Shown: piece by piece, positions 53,940 through 62,510 of the stretch
Layout: each line of letters opens with the position of its first letter
Position numbering within the stretch: the stretch's first letter is position 1
DNA from: JAQGMJ01 sp036498945
GTDB taxonomy: Bacteria > Pseudomonadota > Gammaproteobacteria > Burkholderiales > JAEUOS01
DNA: 64,000 bases
Direction of reading: 5' to 3'
Assembly: GCA_036498945.1 (NCBI GenBank)
Contig: DASYEQ010000036.1
Location: 1 to 64,000 of the forward strand
Made by a program: the position numbers and the translations under genes
Notes under the pieces: generated by a model
Seen by the model: only the letters and a program-made list of their open reading frames with translations
What the model was told of the DNA's origin: nothing
The model's database searches: none

Positions 53940-54250
53940 GCGCCCTCCTGGAGATGGGGCGCCGCGGCGGCGAGCCTCCGGGGGCCGCGCCCGGCGGCCA
54001 GGAAGAAAAGGGGGGATTTCATGCCGTATTTCCCTGCATGGTTGCGCGCGGCGCTACGGAATAATTAGTGAAGGAATTCATGCACGCTGCTTGCAAGTAT
54101 ACGAAATCGGAGCCTCGCGGCATGCCGGGCCGCTTTCGCATCCCTGTACGCACGCAAGCATACACCGTAGGAAACACTTGAGAGTCGCGCGTATCGCGGC
54201 GCCCCCCGGGGACACCGCGACAGGCACGACTCTCTCCAACTGGCTGAACC
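53940..54250. other. Non-coding region upstream of cheR
   Basis: 311 bases between the divergent REC-PAS kinase and cheR. No supported ORF. A direct repeat GCAAG(T/C)ATAC occurs at 54093-54102 and 54154-54163. A nested hairpin occupies 54180-54234. It should hold the promoters of both neighbours; no clear sigma-28 site was found. Confidence 0.6.
54180..54234 (+). promoter_or_regulatory. Nested hairpin in the cheR leader
   Basis: GAGAGTCG (54180-54187) pairs with CGACTCTC (54227-54234); inside it TCGCGG (54194-54199) pairs with CCGCGA (54215-54220). It ends 16 bases before the cheR ATG and could cover or expose the ribosome site. There is no T-run after it. Suggests RNA-level control of cheRB, but covariation has not been checked. 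Confidence 0.45.
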
Positions 54251-55168
54251 ATGGCGAATCTCCCGCAAAACCCCCTGTTCGCGCAAATTGCCGCTGCTGC
54301 CGCGCCGATCGCCGTGCCCAACGAATTCGAAATGTCGGCGCGCGATTTCGACCGCATTTGCCAGCTGATCCGGCGGCGCGCCGGCATCGCGCTCAACAGC
54401 AGCAAGCGCACCATGGTCTATAGCCGCCTGGCGCGGCGCCTGCGCGCCACCGGCAAGAACAGCTTCGAGGAATATCTCGACTGGCTCGAATCCTCCGGCG
54501 GCAGCGAGTGGCAGGACTTCATCAACGCGCTCACCACCAACCTCACCTCGTTTTTCCGCGAGGCGCACCATTTCCCGGTGCTGGAAGAGCACCTGCGCAA
54601 GTTGCGCGGGCGCGAGCGCATCAACATCTGGTGCTGCGCCGCCTCCACCGGGGAAGAGCCCTACACCATCGCCATCGCGGCGATGGAAGCCTTCGCCTCG
54701 CTGGATCCGCCGGTGCGCATCCTCGCCACCGACATCGACACCAGCGTGCTGGAGACCGCGCGCGCCGGCGCCTACCGCGACGAAACCGTGGCGCGCCTGC
54801 CGCCGGAGATCGTGCGCAAGTATTTCCTGCGCGGCAGCGGCGCCAATGCCGGCTATGTGCGCGTGCGCCCGGAGCTGCAGGCGCTGGTCAATTTCCGCCA
54901 GCTAAACCTGCTGGAGGCGCAGTGGCAGTTGCGCAATGGCTTCGACGCCATCTTCTGCCGCAACGTGATGATCTATTTCGACAAGGAGACGCAGTTCTCC
55001 ATCCTGCGGCGCTTCGCCCCGTTGCTGAATGAAAGCGGCCTGCTGTTCGTCGGCCATTCCGAGAATTTCTCGCAGGCGCGCGACATGTTCCACCTGCTCG
55101 GCAAGACCGTCTACCAGGTCAATCCCGAGCACGCCGCGAAGCTGGGCCCGCGGCGCGGCAACGCGTAA
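54251..55168 (+). CDS. cheR: Chemotaxis protein methyltransferase CheR
   Basis: Methylates glutamates on chemoreceptors with S-adenosylmethionine. 305 residues: N-terminal helical domain (about 25-100, with LIRRRAGIALNSSKRTMVYS), then the SAM-binding fold with WCCAASTGEEPYTIAI, ATDIDTSVLETARAG and FCRNVMIYFDKETQ. cheB follows 23 bases later. It is in a second che locus, 45 kb from cheA. Confidence 0.95.
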   Translation: MANLPQNPLFAQIAAAAAPIAVPNEFEMSARDFDRICQLIRRRAGIALNSSKRTMVYSRLARRLRATGKNSFEEYLDWLESSGGSEWQDFINALTTNLTSFFREAHHFPVLEEHLRKLRGRERINIWCCAASTGEEPYTIAIAAMEAFASLDPPVRILATDIDTSVLETARAGAYRDETVARLPPEIVRKYFLRGSGANAGYVRVRPELQALVNFRQLNLLEAQWQLRNGFDAIFCRNVMIYFDKETQFSILRRFAPLLNESGLLFVGHSENFSQARDMFHLLGKTVYQVNPEHAAKLGPRRGNA

Positions 55169-55191
55169 GAAAAAGCGGCGAAAGGACGCAG

Positions 55192-56319
55192 ATGGAAAAG
55201 ACCAAGGTTCTGGTGGTGGACGATTCCGCCTTGATGCGCAACCTGCTGGCGCGCATCATCGGCGCGCAGCCCGATCTCGAAGTGGTGGGCACGGCGGCCG
55301 ACGCCCTGATCGCCGGCCAGATGGTGATCGAGCTCAAGCCCGATGTGCTGACGCTGGACATCGAGATGCCGCGCATGGACGGCCTGCAGTTCCTCGAGCG
55401 CATCATGGAACGCCGCCCGATGCCGGTGGTGATGGTCTCGACCCTGACCGAAGCCGGGGCGGAAGCCACCATGCGGGCCCTCGAACTGGGCGCGGTGGAT
55501 TTCATCCCCAAGCCCAAGCTCGACATGCACAAGGGCATGGGCGAGTACGCCGCCGAGATGGCCGACAAGATCCGCGCCGCCGCGCGCGCCCGTCCGCGTA
55601 CCCGCGCCGGCGCCGCACGGCCCGCGGTGACGGCGCCGGCGGCTGCCTCCGCGGTCACGCCGCTGCATCCGGCGCCGGTGCGCACGCCGCGCCTGCCGAT
55701 AGTGGGCAAGGTGCCGGCCGACGGCCGCATCATCCTGGTCGGCGCCTCCACCGGCGGTACCGAAGCGATCCGCGAGCTGCTTTCCGGCCTGCCGGCCGAG
55801 ATGCCGCCTATCCTCATCACCCAGCATATGCCGGCGGGTTTTACAAAGTCTTTCGCCGAGCGCCTCAACAAATACTGCAAGCTTGCCGTTAAAGAAGCAG
55901 ACGACGGCGAGCGGGTGCTCCCCGGGCACGTGTACATCGCCCCGGGCAGCCATCACCTGCTGCTCAAGCGCAACCTGGCGGGCTACGTTACCGCCTTGTC
56001 CGATGGCCCGCCAGTGAACCGGCACCGGCCCTCGGTCGAGGTGCTGTTCCGCTCGGGCGCCGAAGTGGCGGGACCCGCCGTCGTCGGGGTGATGCTGACC
56101 GGCATGGGCAAGGACGGAGCGGTGGCGATGCGGGAGATGCGCGAAGCCGGCGCCTACAACATCGTCCAGGACGAGGCCAGCTCGGTGGTGTTCGGCATGC
56201 CGCGCGAGGCGATCGCCGCCGGCGCCGCGCATGAAGTGGCGCCGCTGGACGAGATTGCATCAAAGGTGGTGGGGCAGTTGATCAAAGGCGGGCCGCGGCC
56301 CGCGCGCCTGTCGGCCTGA
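55192..56319 (+). CDS. cheB: Chemotaxis methylesterase CheB
   Basis: Removes methyl groups from chemoreceptors (and may deamidate them) when phosphorylated by CheA. 375 residues: receiver with D10/D11 and D56, an Ala/Pro-rich linker (about 130-175), and the catalytic domain with S186 (GASTGGTEA), H212 (TQHMPAGF) and D308 (MLTGMGKDG). AAAGGACGC precedes the ATG. No cheD follows. Confidence 0.96.
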   Translation: MEKTKVLVVDDSALMRNLLARIIGAQPDLEVVGTAADALIAGQMVIELKPDVLTLDIEMPRMDGLQFLERIMERRPMPVVMVSTLTEAGAEATMRALELGAVDFIPKPKLDMHKGMGEYAAEMADKIRAAARARPRTRAGAARPAVTAPAAASAVTPLHPAPVRTPRLPIVGKVPADGRIILVGASTGGTEAIRELLSGLPAEMPPILITQHMPAGFTKSFAERLNKYCKLAVKEADDGERVLPGHVYIAPGSHHLLLKRNLAGYVTALSDGPPVNRHRPSVEVLFRSGAEVAGPAVVGVMLTGMGKDGAVAMREMREAGAYNIVQDEASSVVFGMPREAIAAGAAHEVAPLDEIASKVVGQLIKGGPRPARLSA

Positions 56320-56363
56320 ACGCCGCCGCCGGGCGGGGTTTCGATTACTTACGGGAGCAGCAA

Positions 56364-56669
56364 ATGGATGTGAACGTGCGCGAGATCGACGGCCAGGCCC
56401 GCCTGGAACTGCGCGGGCGCTTCGACTTTACCTCGCACCGCAGCTTCAAGCAGGCCTGCGACACCGCCTTTGCCGGCGAGGGCACCAGGGAACTGGTGAT
56501 CGACATGCAGGCGGTCGATTATCTCGACAGCTCGGCGCTGGGCATGCTGCTCCTCTTGCGCGACAAGTGCAGGGCGGCGGCGCGGCCGGTAAGTCTCGTC
56601 AACTGCGGCGGCACCGTGCGCGAAGTCCTGAAGATCGCCAATTTCGACAAGCTGTTCACCCTGCAATAG
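56364..56669 (+). CDS. STAS-domain anti-sigma factor antagonist
   Basis: A 101-residue STAS protein, similar in layout to SpoIIAA/RsbV and to HsbA of Pseudomonas. The phosphorylation-site segment VDYLDSSALGMLLLL is intact (S56/S57). Its phosphorylated state should be set by a kinase and reversed by the PP2C phosphatase encoded 8 bases downstream. GGGAGC precedes the ATG. By analogy with HsbA it could bind an anti-sigma factor such as FlgM or a diguanylate cyclase; that is inference. Confidence 0.9.
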   Translation: MDVNVREIDGQARLELRGRFDFTSHRSFKQACDTAFAGEGTRELVIDMQAVDYLDSSALGMLLLLRDKCRAAARPVSLVNCGGTVREVLKIANFDKLFTLQ

Positions 56670-56677
56670 GGGGCGTC

Positions 56678-58432
56678 TTGCCTAATTCCAATCCGGCCGA
56701 CTGGCAGCGCATGAAGGTTCTGGTGATCGGCGGCGCCGATCCCCAGCTGGACATCCTGCGCACCATTCTCCGGCATCTCGGGCACGAGCTGGTCAGCGAC
56801 CGCAGCCCCGCGGGCATGCACGACGGCACGCTGCCGGCCGTGTGCGCCGGCCACGTCTCCGGCATGATGGCGCCGGTACTGTTCGCCGAGTACCGTCCCG
56901 ACCTGGTGGTGCTCGACCTCGAGGCGCCGGATTCGGGCGGCTACGACACGCTCGCGGCGCTGCGCCGCATCGAAGACCCGCGCTGGGTGCCGATCTGGTG
57001 CCTGGCCGACAGCGGCCCGCGCGCCGACAACGAGGCCATTGCGCTGGAACACGGCGCCGACGTGCTGCTGCCGCGCCCGATCCACCAGCCGCTGCTGAAG
57101 GCGCACATGGCGCAGATCGGCCGCTTCATGGTGCGCCAGGGCCAGTTCGCGCGCCGCCGCGAATACCTGCAGGCCTATTTCGAAACCGCCGAAAGCGAGA
57201 TCAAGACCGCGCGCAACATCATGGACCGGCTCCTGCGCACGCAGACCGACCACGCCAGCGTGATGCAGTCCTGGATCGCCCCGGCTTTCAAGTTCTCCGG
57301 CGACGCCATGGTGGCCGAACGCTCGCCCGACGGCACCCTGAAGCTGCTCCTGGCCGACGGCGTCGGCCACGGCCTGTCCGCCGCGCTCAACGTGCTGCCG
57401 GTGTGCCGCGCCTTCCAGTCGATGGCGCAAAAAGGCTTCGGCCTGTCGGCCATGGTGGTCGAGCTGAACCACACGATCCGCCGCGACCTGCCCTCGCACC
57501 GTTTTGTCGCCGCCACCCTGGTCAACATCGACGCCCGCAACGGCGTGATCGAGGTATGGAACGGCGGCAACCCCGCCTGCTTCATGATCGACACCATCGG
57601 CGACGTCACCGACACCTGGACCAGCACCCACCTGCCGCTGGGCGTGGTCGGCTCCGACGAGCTCGACCCGCGCCCCGAAGTGCGCCCGCTCGCGGCCGAT
57701 GGCCAACTGGTCCTGTATTCCGACGGCACCATCGAGGCGCTGGACGAGAGCGGCCGCGCCTTCGGCGAAGCCGCCTTGCTGCGCACCCTGGCCGACGCGC
57801 CGCCAGCGGTGCGCCTGGAAGCGCTGAAATTCGCCGTCGTCGAGCACCTCGCCGGGCGCGCCGCCAACGATGACGTCACCCTGGCGCTGCTCGACTGCAA
57901 CGCCGAGTTCCGCCAGGCGCGCGCGCGCCGCGCCGAAAGCGAGGCCGCCGCCGAGCCTGCAGCCGGCGCCTGGGAAATGTCCGTGGTGGTCGAATCCGCC
58001 GTCCTGCGCGGGCTCGACATGGCGCCCATCCTGCAGGAATTCGTCAGCCGCATCGACCCCGTCTGGTCCGAAGGCGACCTGGGCTTCACCCGCTTGGCCG
58101 AGCTCTATACCGAGGCACTGGAGCGCGGCCTGCTCAAGCTCGATGCCGGCATGAAAATACATCCCGACGGCCTCGCCGCCTATGCCGAAGCGCGCGAAGA
58201 GCGCCTGCGCGAACTGGAAACCGGCGCCGTGCGCATCACCGTGGCGCGCGGCGGCGCCGGCCGGCAGCTGCGCGTGGCGATGCACGAATCCATGCTCGGT
58301 ACCGACACCAGCGGCGCCATCGACGCCCTGTGGGAAGAAGAGGCCAGCGAAGCCGAAGAACTGCTCGCCACCACGCCGCGCAACATCCTCGCCGCGCGCC
58401 GTGGCGCCGACATTGCCACCATCCGCCTGTAG
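56678..58432 (+). CDS. REC-PP2C phosphatase with degenerate kinase-like C-terminus
   Basis: A 584-residue protein, HsbR-like in order. The N-terminal receiver has D80 (VVLDLEAPDSGG) but Gly-Gly where the acidic pair should be. The PP2C/SpoIIE domain (about 205-405) keeps its metal ligands: D209 (SGDAM), D227 (ADGVGHG), D349 (YSDGT) and D398/D399 (NDDVT), so phosphatase activity is likely. The C-terminal 170 residues resemble an anti-sigma kinase, but the N-box Asn is Glu479 (ELYTEALERG) and no DxGxG motif is found. The TTG at 56678 is taken because AGGGGG precedes it; an ATG at 56711 is the alternative. Confidence 0.85.
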   Translation: MPNSNPADWQRMKVLVIGGADPQLDILRTILRHLGHELVSDRSPAGMHDGTLPAVCAGHVSGMMAPVLFAEYRPDLVVLDLEAPDSGGYDTLAALRRIEDPRWVPIWCLADSGPRADNEAIALEHGADVLLPRPIHQPLLKAHMAQIGRFMVRQGQFARRREYLQAYFETAESEIKTARNIMDRLLRTQTDHASVMQSWIAPAFKFSGDAMVAERSPDGTLKLLLADGVGHGLSAALNVLPVCRAFQSMAQKGFGLSAMVVELNHTIRRDLPSHRFVAATLVNIDARNGVIEVWNGGNPACFMIDTIGDVTDTWTSTHLPLGVVGSDELDPRPEVRPLAADGQLVLYSDGTIEALDESGRAFGEAALLRTLADAPPAVRLEALKFAVVEHLAGRAANDDVTLALLDCNAEFRQARARRAESEAAAEPAAGAWEMSVVVESAVLRGLDMAPILQEFVSRIDPVWSEGDLGFTRLAELYTEALERGLLKLDAGMKIHPDGLAAYAEAREERLRELETGAVRITVARGGAGRQLRVAMHESMLGTDTSGAIDALWEEEASEAEELLATTPRNILAARRGADIATIRL

Positions 58433-58656
58433 CCGCTGACGCCCAGCCAGCCATGGCCGGTTTCCGCCCGCACCCCGGATCATGCACAATCCGGGCTGAC
58501 CGGCCCGCCAGCGGCGCCGGAGGGAGAAACCATGCGGTGCACAGCCTTTGGCAGCAGGGCGCGAACCCGGACGCATATGCGCGCGCCGGTGAACGCGCAT
58601 CCGCAGCCGCTCGCGCCGGCGCGAGCTTGCCCGGCACCGCGCATCCGGGGCCGCCG

Positions 58657-59181
58657 ATGAGCGCTGGCCTGCCCGCCTTCATCGACGTCGAGGCTTCGGG
58701 CCTGGGTGGGCGCAGCTACCCGATCGAGGTCGGCCTGATCACCCCCGAAGGCAGCATGTATTGCTCCCTGATCGCCCCCGACCCGCACTGGGTGGGCGAC
58801 GGCGATGCCGCCTGGGACGAAGCCGCCGAGCGCGTGCACGGCATCACCCGCGCCATCCTGAAGATCCACGGCAAGCCGCTGCTGGAGGTGGCGCGCGACC
58901 TCAACCGCATCGCCCGCGGCCTGACCCTGTTTTCCGATGCCTGGGGCAACGACTATCCCTGGCTGTCGCGCCTGTTCGACGCCGCTGACATGCCGATGCG
59001 CTTCCAGCTCGAAAGCCTGCGCACCCTGCTGGACGAGGCCGAGGCCGCGCGCTGGGCCGCCGCCAAGGCCGAGGTCATCGCCGAACTCAAGCTGACGCGC
59101 CACCGCGCCAGCAGCGACGCCAGGATCCTGCAGCGCACCCTGGTGCGCATCAAGGGGCGCGCTCCCGCCGCTTCCTTGTAA
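58657..59181 (+). CDS. DEDD-type 3'-5' exonuclease-like protein
   Basis: 174 residues. FIDVEASGL at the start carries the paired acidic residues of the DnaQ/RNase T-like fold (ExoI motif); FSDAWGNDYPWL looks like the second motif and HRASSDARILQRTL the third, with its final Asp. The ATG at 58657 follows CCGGGG; the reading frame upstream overlaps the PP2C gene and is rejected. The nucleic-acid substrate is unknown. It appears to be a separate transcription unit from the signalling genes. Confidence 0.75.
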   Translation: MSAGLPAFIDVEASGLGGRSYPIEVGLITPEGSMYCSLIAPDPHWVGDGDAAWDEAAERVHGITRAILKIHGKPLLEVARDLNRIARGLTLFSDAWGNDYPWLSRLFDAADMPMRFQLESLRTLLDEAEAARWAAAKAEVIAELKLTRHRASSDARILQRTLVRIKGRAPAASL

Positions 59182-59322
59182 GCCGCCTGGCCGGTTTGCT
59201 TGTGAAGCGCCTCGCAGGCTTCTTGTAATAATCCGCTGTATCGCCCCGGCGCCCTTGGAGCGCGGCGCGCCGCCATGCTCTAATGCCTGCGCGATCACCT
59301 ACAAGAAGCAGGAGACGGAAGC

Positions 59323-60237
59323 ATGAGCATGAAAATCGAATGCCTGGTCGAGGCCAACAACCACCTCGGCGAAGGCCCGGTGTGGGATGTCGAAGAAGGC
59401 CGCCTCTACTGGGTCGACGGCACCGGCAGGCGCGTCGGCAAGCCCTCGCTCTGGCGCATGGACCCGAAAAAAGGCAAGGTCGAGCACTGGAGCCTGGACC
59501 GCGACATCGGCGCGCTCGCCCTGCGCAAGAACGGCGGCGCCGTGATGGCGCTGGACGACGGCTTCTACTTCTACGACTACGACAAGGAGAAGCTCGACCT
59601 CATCACCCTGATCGACGCCGGGAACCCGCGCACCCGGCTGAATGACGGCAAGGTCGATCGCCGCGGCCGCTTTTTCGCCGGCGGCATGGACGACAAGGAA
59701 GAACTGAAGAACTGCGCCATCTGGCGTCTCGACCCCGACCTCTCGGTCACCAAGGTCGACGAAGGCATCATCTGCTCCAACGGCCCCTGCTGGAGCCCGG
59801 ACGACAAGACCTTCTACTTCACCGATACGTTCCAGAAGGAATACTGGGCCTACGACTACGACATCGAAAAAGGCACCCTGTCGAACAAGCGCCTGTTCGT
59901 CGACATGAAAGACGATGCCGGTGTGGCGGACGGCTCCACGGTGGATGCCGAAGGCTGCCTGTGGAACGCCTCGCTGATCAGCGGCGACCTGGTGCGCTAC
60001 GCCCCCGATGGTAGCGTGGAGCGGCGCATCGGCATGCCGGTGCGCAACATCACCAGCGTGATGTTCGGCGGCGACAAGCTGGATGAAATCTACGTCACCT
60101 CGATGGCGCGCGTGAAGCACCCGGCGGTGCACGAACTGTTCGCCAGGGAAGTGAAGCCGCAGCACCTCGCCGGCGCGTTGTTCCGCATCACCGGGCTGGG
60201 GATCAAGGGCGTGGCTGAGCCACGCTTTGGCGGCTGA
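59323..60237 (+). CDS. SMP-30/gluconolactonase-family protein
   Basis: 304-residue six-bladed beta-propeller, probably a sugar lactonase. Conserved features: E18 in GEGPVWD (metal ligand), LNDGKVDRRGRFFAGGMD, SNGPCWSPDDKTFYFTDT, and DGSTVDAEGCLWNA near the C-terminus. No signal peptide, so cytoplasmic. CAGGAG lies before the ATG at 59323. It opens a catabolic gene group. Confidence 0.92.
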   Translation: MSMKIECLVEANNHLGEGPVWDVEEGRLYWVDGTGRRVGKPSLWRMDPKKGKVEHWSLDRDIGALALRKNGGAVMALDDGFYFYDYDKEKLDLITLIDAGNPRTRLNDGKVDRRGRFFAGGMDDKEELKNCAIWRLDPDLSVTKVDEGIICSNGPCWSPDDKTFYFTDTFQKEYWAYDYDIEKGTLSNKRLFVDMKDDAGVADGSTVDAEGCLWNASLISGDLVRYAPDGSVERRIGMPVRNITSVMFGGDKLDEIYVTSMARVKHPAVHELFAREVKPQHLAGALFRITGLGIKGVAEPRFGG

Positions 60238-60280
60238 GCCGGGCGCGCCGGATCGATCGGCGCCGCCTGATCCGCAATCG

Positions 60281-60310
60281 GTATAAGCATCGGCGGCAAA
60301 TGGTATTGGA
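60281..60310 (+). promoter_or_regulatory. Bipartite motif upstream of the hydrolase gene
   Basis: GTATAA at 60281, then GTATTGGA at 60303, start-to-start distance 22 bases. GTATTGGA begins 86 bases before the hydrolase ATG. The same pair and spacing occur upstream of the Bug-receptor gene and of the last gene. Likely an operator of the local LysR-type regulator (inference). Confidence 0.6.
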
Positions 60311-60388
60311 AGGGCGGGGCGCCGGCGCCTAAGATGGGCGGCTCCCACCTGCCGCCGATCAGGCGGTGCCTCACCTCAAGGAACGCGC

Positions 60389-61306
60389 ATGACCCCGCAC
60401 GCCACTCCCATTCGCCCCGAGCCGCTGACCCGCTTCCTGCGCGAGATCGGCCCGCGCTACCAGGCCGACATCCGTGCCGGCAGCGATGCGACCAAGGAGG
60501 CCTACCTGCCGTTTCTTGCCGCCGCGCCGAAGGCCGGCGTCAAGCTGACGCGCGACGTTGCCTACGCGCAGCACGCGCGCTGCGTGCTCGACATCTATGC
60601 ACCCGAAGGCGCGCGCAATGCCCCGGTGGTGGCCTTCGTCCACGGCGGCGCCTTCGTGCGCGGCGACAAGGACATCAACGCCGAAATCTACGGCAACGTG
60701 CTCACCTGGTTCGCGCGCCGCGGCTGTATCGGCGTCAACATCGAATACCGCCTGGCGGGCGAAGCGCCCTATCCCGAAGGCGGGCGCGACGTCGGCGCGG
60801 CTTGCGCGTGGATAAAGAATTCGATCGTGGAATATGGCGGCGACGCGCAGCGCTTCTGCCTGATCGGCCACTCCGCCGGCGGTACCCATGCCGCCACCTA
60901 CGCCTTCGACCCGGCGCTGGGCCAGTTCGGCCGCGACATCAGCGCCCTGGTGCTGATGTCCGCGCGCACCCGTGCCGACGCGCTGCCGTCCAACCCTAAC
61001 GCCGCCGCCGTGCAGTCCTATTTTGGCCAGGACACCGGGCTCTTCGAATCGCGCTCGCCCGTGACCCACGCCGCGGCCTCGAGGCTGCCCATGATGCTGG
61101 TGTGCGCCGAATACGAAAACCCGCTGCTCGACGTCTACAACCTGGAACTGGCGCACCGCGTCGCCCGGGCGCGCGGCCGCGCGCCGCGCTTCATCATCGC
61201 GGCGGATCACAATCACATTTCGCTGGTGGCGCAGTTCAACAGCGGCGAGGACTGGATCGGCGAGCAGATCCTCGATTTCTTCGCCTCCACCTTCGCGCCC
61301 GCCTGA
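60389..61306 (+). CDS. Alpha/beta hydrolase (esterase/lipase family)
   Basis: 305-residue hydrolase of the hormone-sensitive-lipase-like or kynurenine-formamidase-like kind. Oxyanion-hole motif VHGGAFVRGD (near 84-93), nucleophile S162 in GHSAGG and likely catalytic His in AADHNHISL near 277. No signal peptide. It is convergent with the Bug-receptor gene, with 22 bases between stops. The substrate is unknown; the LysR/Bug/lactonase context suggests breakdown of an ester, amide or lactone carbon source. Confidence 0.9.
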   Translation: MTPHATPIRPEPLTRFLREIGPRYQADIRAGSDATKEAYLPFLAAAPKAGVKLTRDVAYAQHARCVLDIYAPEGARNAPVVAFVHGGAFVRGDKDINAEIYGNVLTWFARRGCIGVNIEYRLAGEAPYPEGGRDVGAACAWIKNSIVEYGGDAQRFCLIGHSAGGTHAATYAFDPALGQFGRDISALVLMSARTRADALPSNPNAAAVQSYFGQDTGLFESRSPVTHAAASRLPMMLVCAEYENPLLDVYNLELAHRVARARGRAPRFIIAADHNHISLVAQFNSGEDWIGEQILDFFASTFAPA

Positions 61307-61328
61307 ACGTGCGGGCCGCTGTCGCCGG

Positions 61329-62315
61329 TCAGGGTGTCAGTCCCGCCGCCTTCACCACGCCGCTGTACTTGCGGCTTTCTTCCCTGACATAGGCGATGTA
61401 GCCGGCACGTCCGCGTGTATCCGGCTCGGTGCCCAGGTCGCGCAGGCTCTTTTCCGTCTCCGGCGTCCGCAAGACTGCTTCCAGCGCGCCATTGAGATGC
61501 GCGATGACGGGCGCGGGCACCGCCGCCGGCGCGAATATGCCGAACCAGGCGCTGACTTCAAAACCGGGGTAGCCCGATTCGGCGATCGTCGGCACTTCCG
61601 GCAGCAGCGGGCTGCGCTTCGCGCTGGTCATCCCCAGCGCGCGCAGCTTGTTGCTGCGCAGGTGGGGGAGGGATGTCGCCTGCAAGTCGAACATCAGCGG
61701 CACCTGGCCCGCCAGCACATCGGCCAGGGCCGGTGCGCTGCCGCGATAAGGCACGTGCAGGAGCTTGATGTGCGCGGCGTTGGCGAGCATCTCCCCCGCC
61801 AGGTGATTGGAGGTGCCCGGGCCGGCGGAGGCGTAGGCCACCACGCCCGGCTTGGCCTTCGCCGCCGCCACCACCTCGGCCACCGAGTGGTAGGGCGAGG
61901 CCGGGTTGGCCACCAGCACGAAAGGAATGGAGGTTACCGGTGCCACCGGCGTGAAGTCCTTCACCGGGTCATAGCCCACCTTGGCCATCGCCGGGTTGAT
62001 CGCCTGCGAACTCACCGTGCCCATCAGCAGCGTGTAGCCGTCGGCCGGCGCTTCGGCGACGAAGCGCGCGCCGATCGCCGTGCCGGCGCCGCCGCGATTG
62101 TCCACCACCACCGCCTGGCCGATCTTCGCCGCCAGCTTCTGCCCCACCAGGCGCGCCAGGATGTCCGCCGAACCGCCGGCGGGGTAGGGCACCACCAGGG
62201 TAACCGGCCGTGTCGGCCAGGTCTGCGCCAGGCTGGCGCCGGCCGTGAGGAGCAGGGCTGCCGCCACGGCGGCGGGGAACAGGTTTGCCGCGGCGGCGGC
62301 GATTGGCGATCGCAT
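61329..62315 (-). CDS. Bug/TctC-family extracytoplasmic solute receptor
   Basis: 328-residue periplasmic binding protein of the tripartite tricarboxylate transporter class, very common in Burkholderiales. Signal peptide about 1-33 (LLLTAGASLAQ). Mature protein starts TWPTRPVTLVVPYPAGGSAD and has the family motifs YTLLMGTVSSQAINPAM and YASAGPGTSNHLAGEM. No tctA/tctB genes are adjacent. The ATG at 62313-62315 is set by the signal peptide. A longer upstream frame lacks a ribosome site. Confidence 0.92.
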   Translation of the reverse strand: MRSPIAAAAANLFPAAVAAALLLTAGASLAQTWPTRPVTLVVPYPAGGSADILARLVGQKLAAKIGQAVVVDNRGGAGTAIGARFVAEAPADGYTLLMGTVSSQAINPAMAKVGYDPVKDFTPVAPVTSIPFVLVANPASPYHSVAEVVAAAKAKPGVVAYASAGPGTSNHLAGEMLANAAHIKLLHVPYRGSAPALADVLAGQVPLMFDLQATSLPHLRSNKLRALGMTSAKRSPLLPEVPTIAESGYPGFEVSAWFGIFAPAAVPAPVIAHLNGALEAVLRTPETEKSLRDLGTEPDTRGRAGYIAYVREESRKYSGVVKAAGLTP

Positions 62316-62388
62316 GCTTCGGAACTCCCAGAGCCTTAAGAATTCTTCAAACCATTGCAGGCAATAGTGCGGCGCGCGACACAGCCTG

Positions 62389-62418
62389 TCCAATACGAAA
62401 TCCTTCCTTGCTTAATAC
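62389..62418 (-). promoter_or_regulatory. Bipartite motif upstream of the Bug-receptor gene
   Basis: On the minus strand GTATTA (first base 62418), then GTATTGGA (first base 62396), again 22 bases apart. GTATTGGA begins 81 bases before the receptor ATG. One of three matching sites in this cluster. Confidence 0.6.
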
Positions 62419-62510
62419 GTCATGACGATCACCGGCATGATCTTGAAACCGGATGTGAAAGTTGCGGCAGCGCGGCATTGGCGATTCGGCGCGGACCAGG
62501 GCACGACTCT

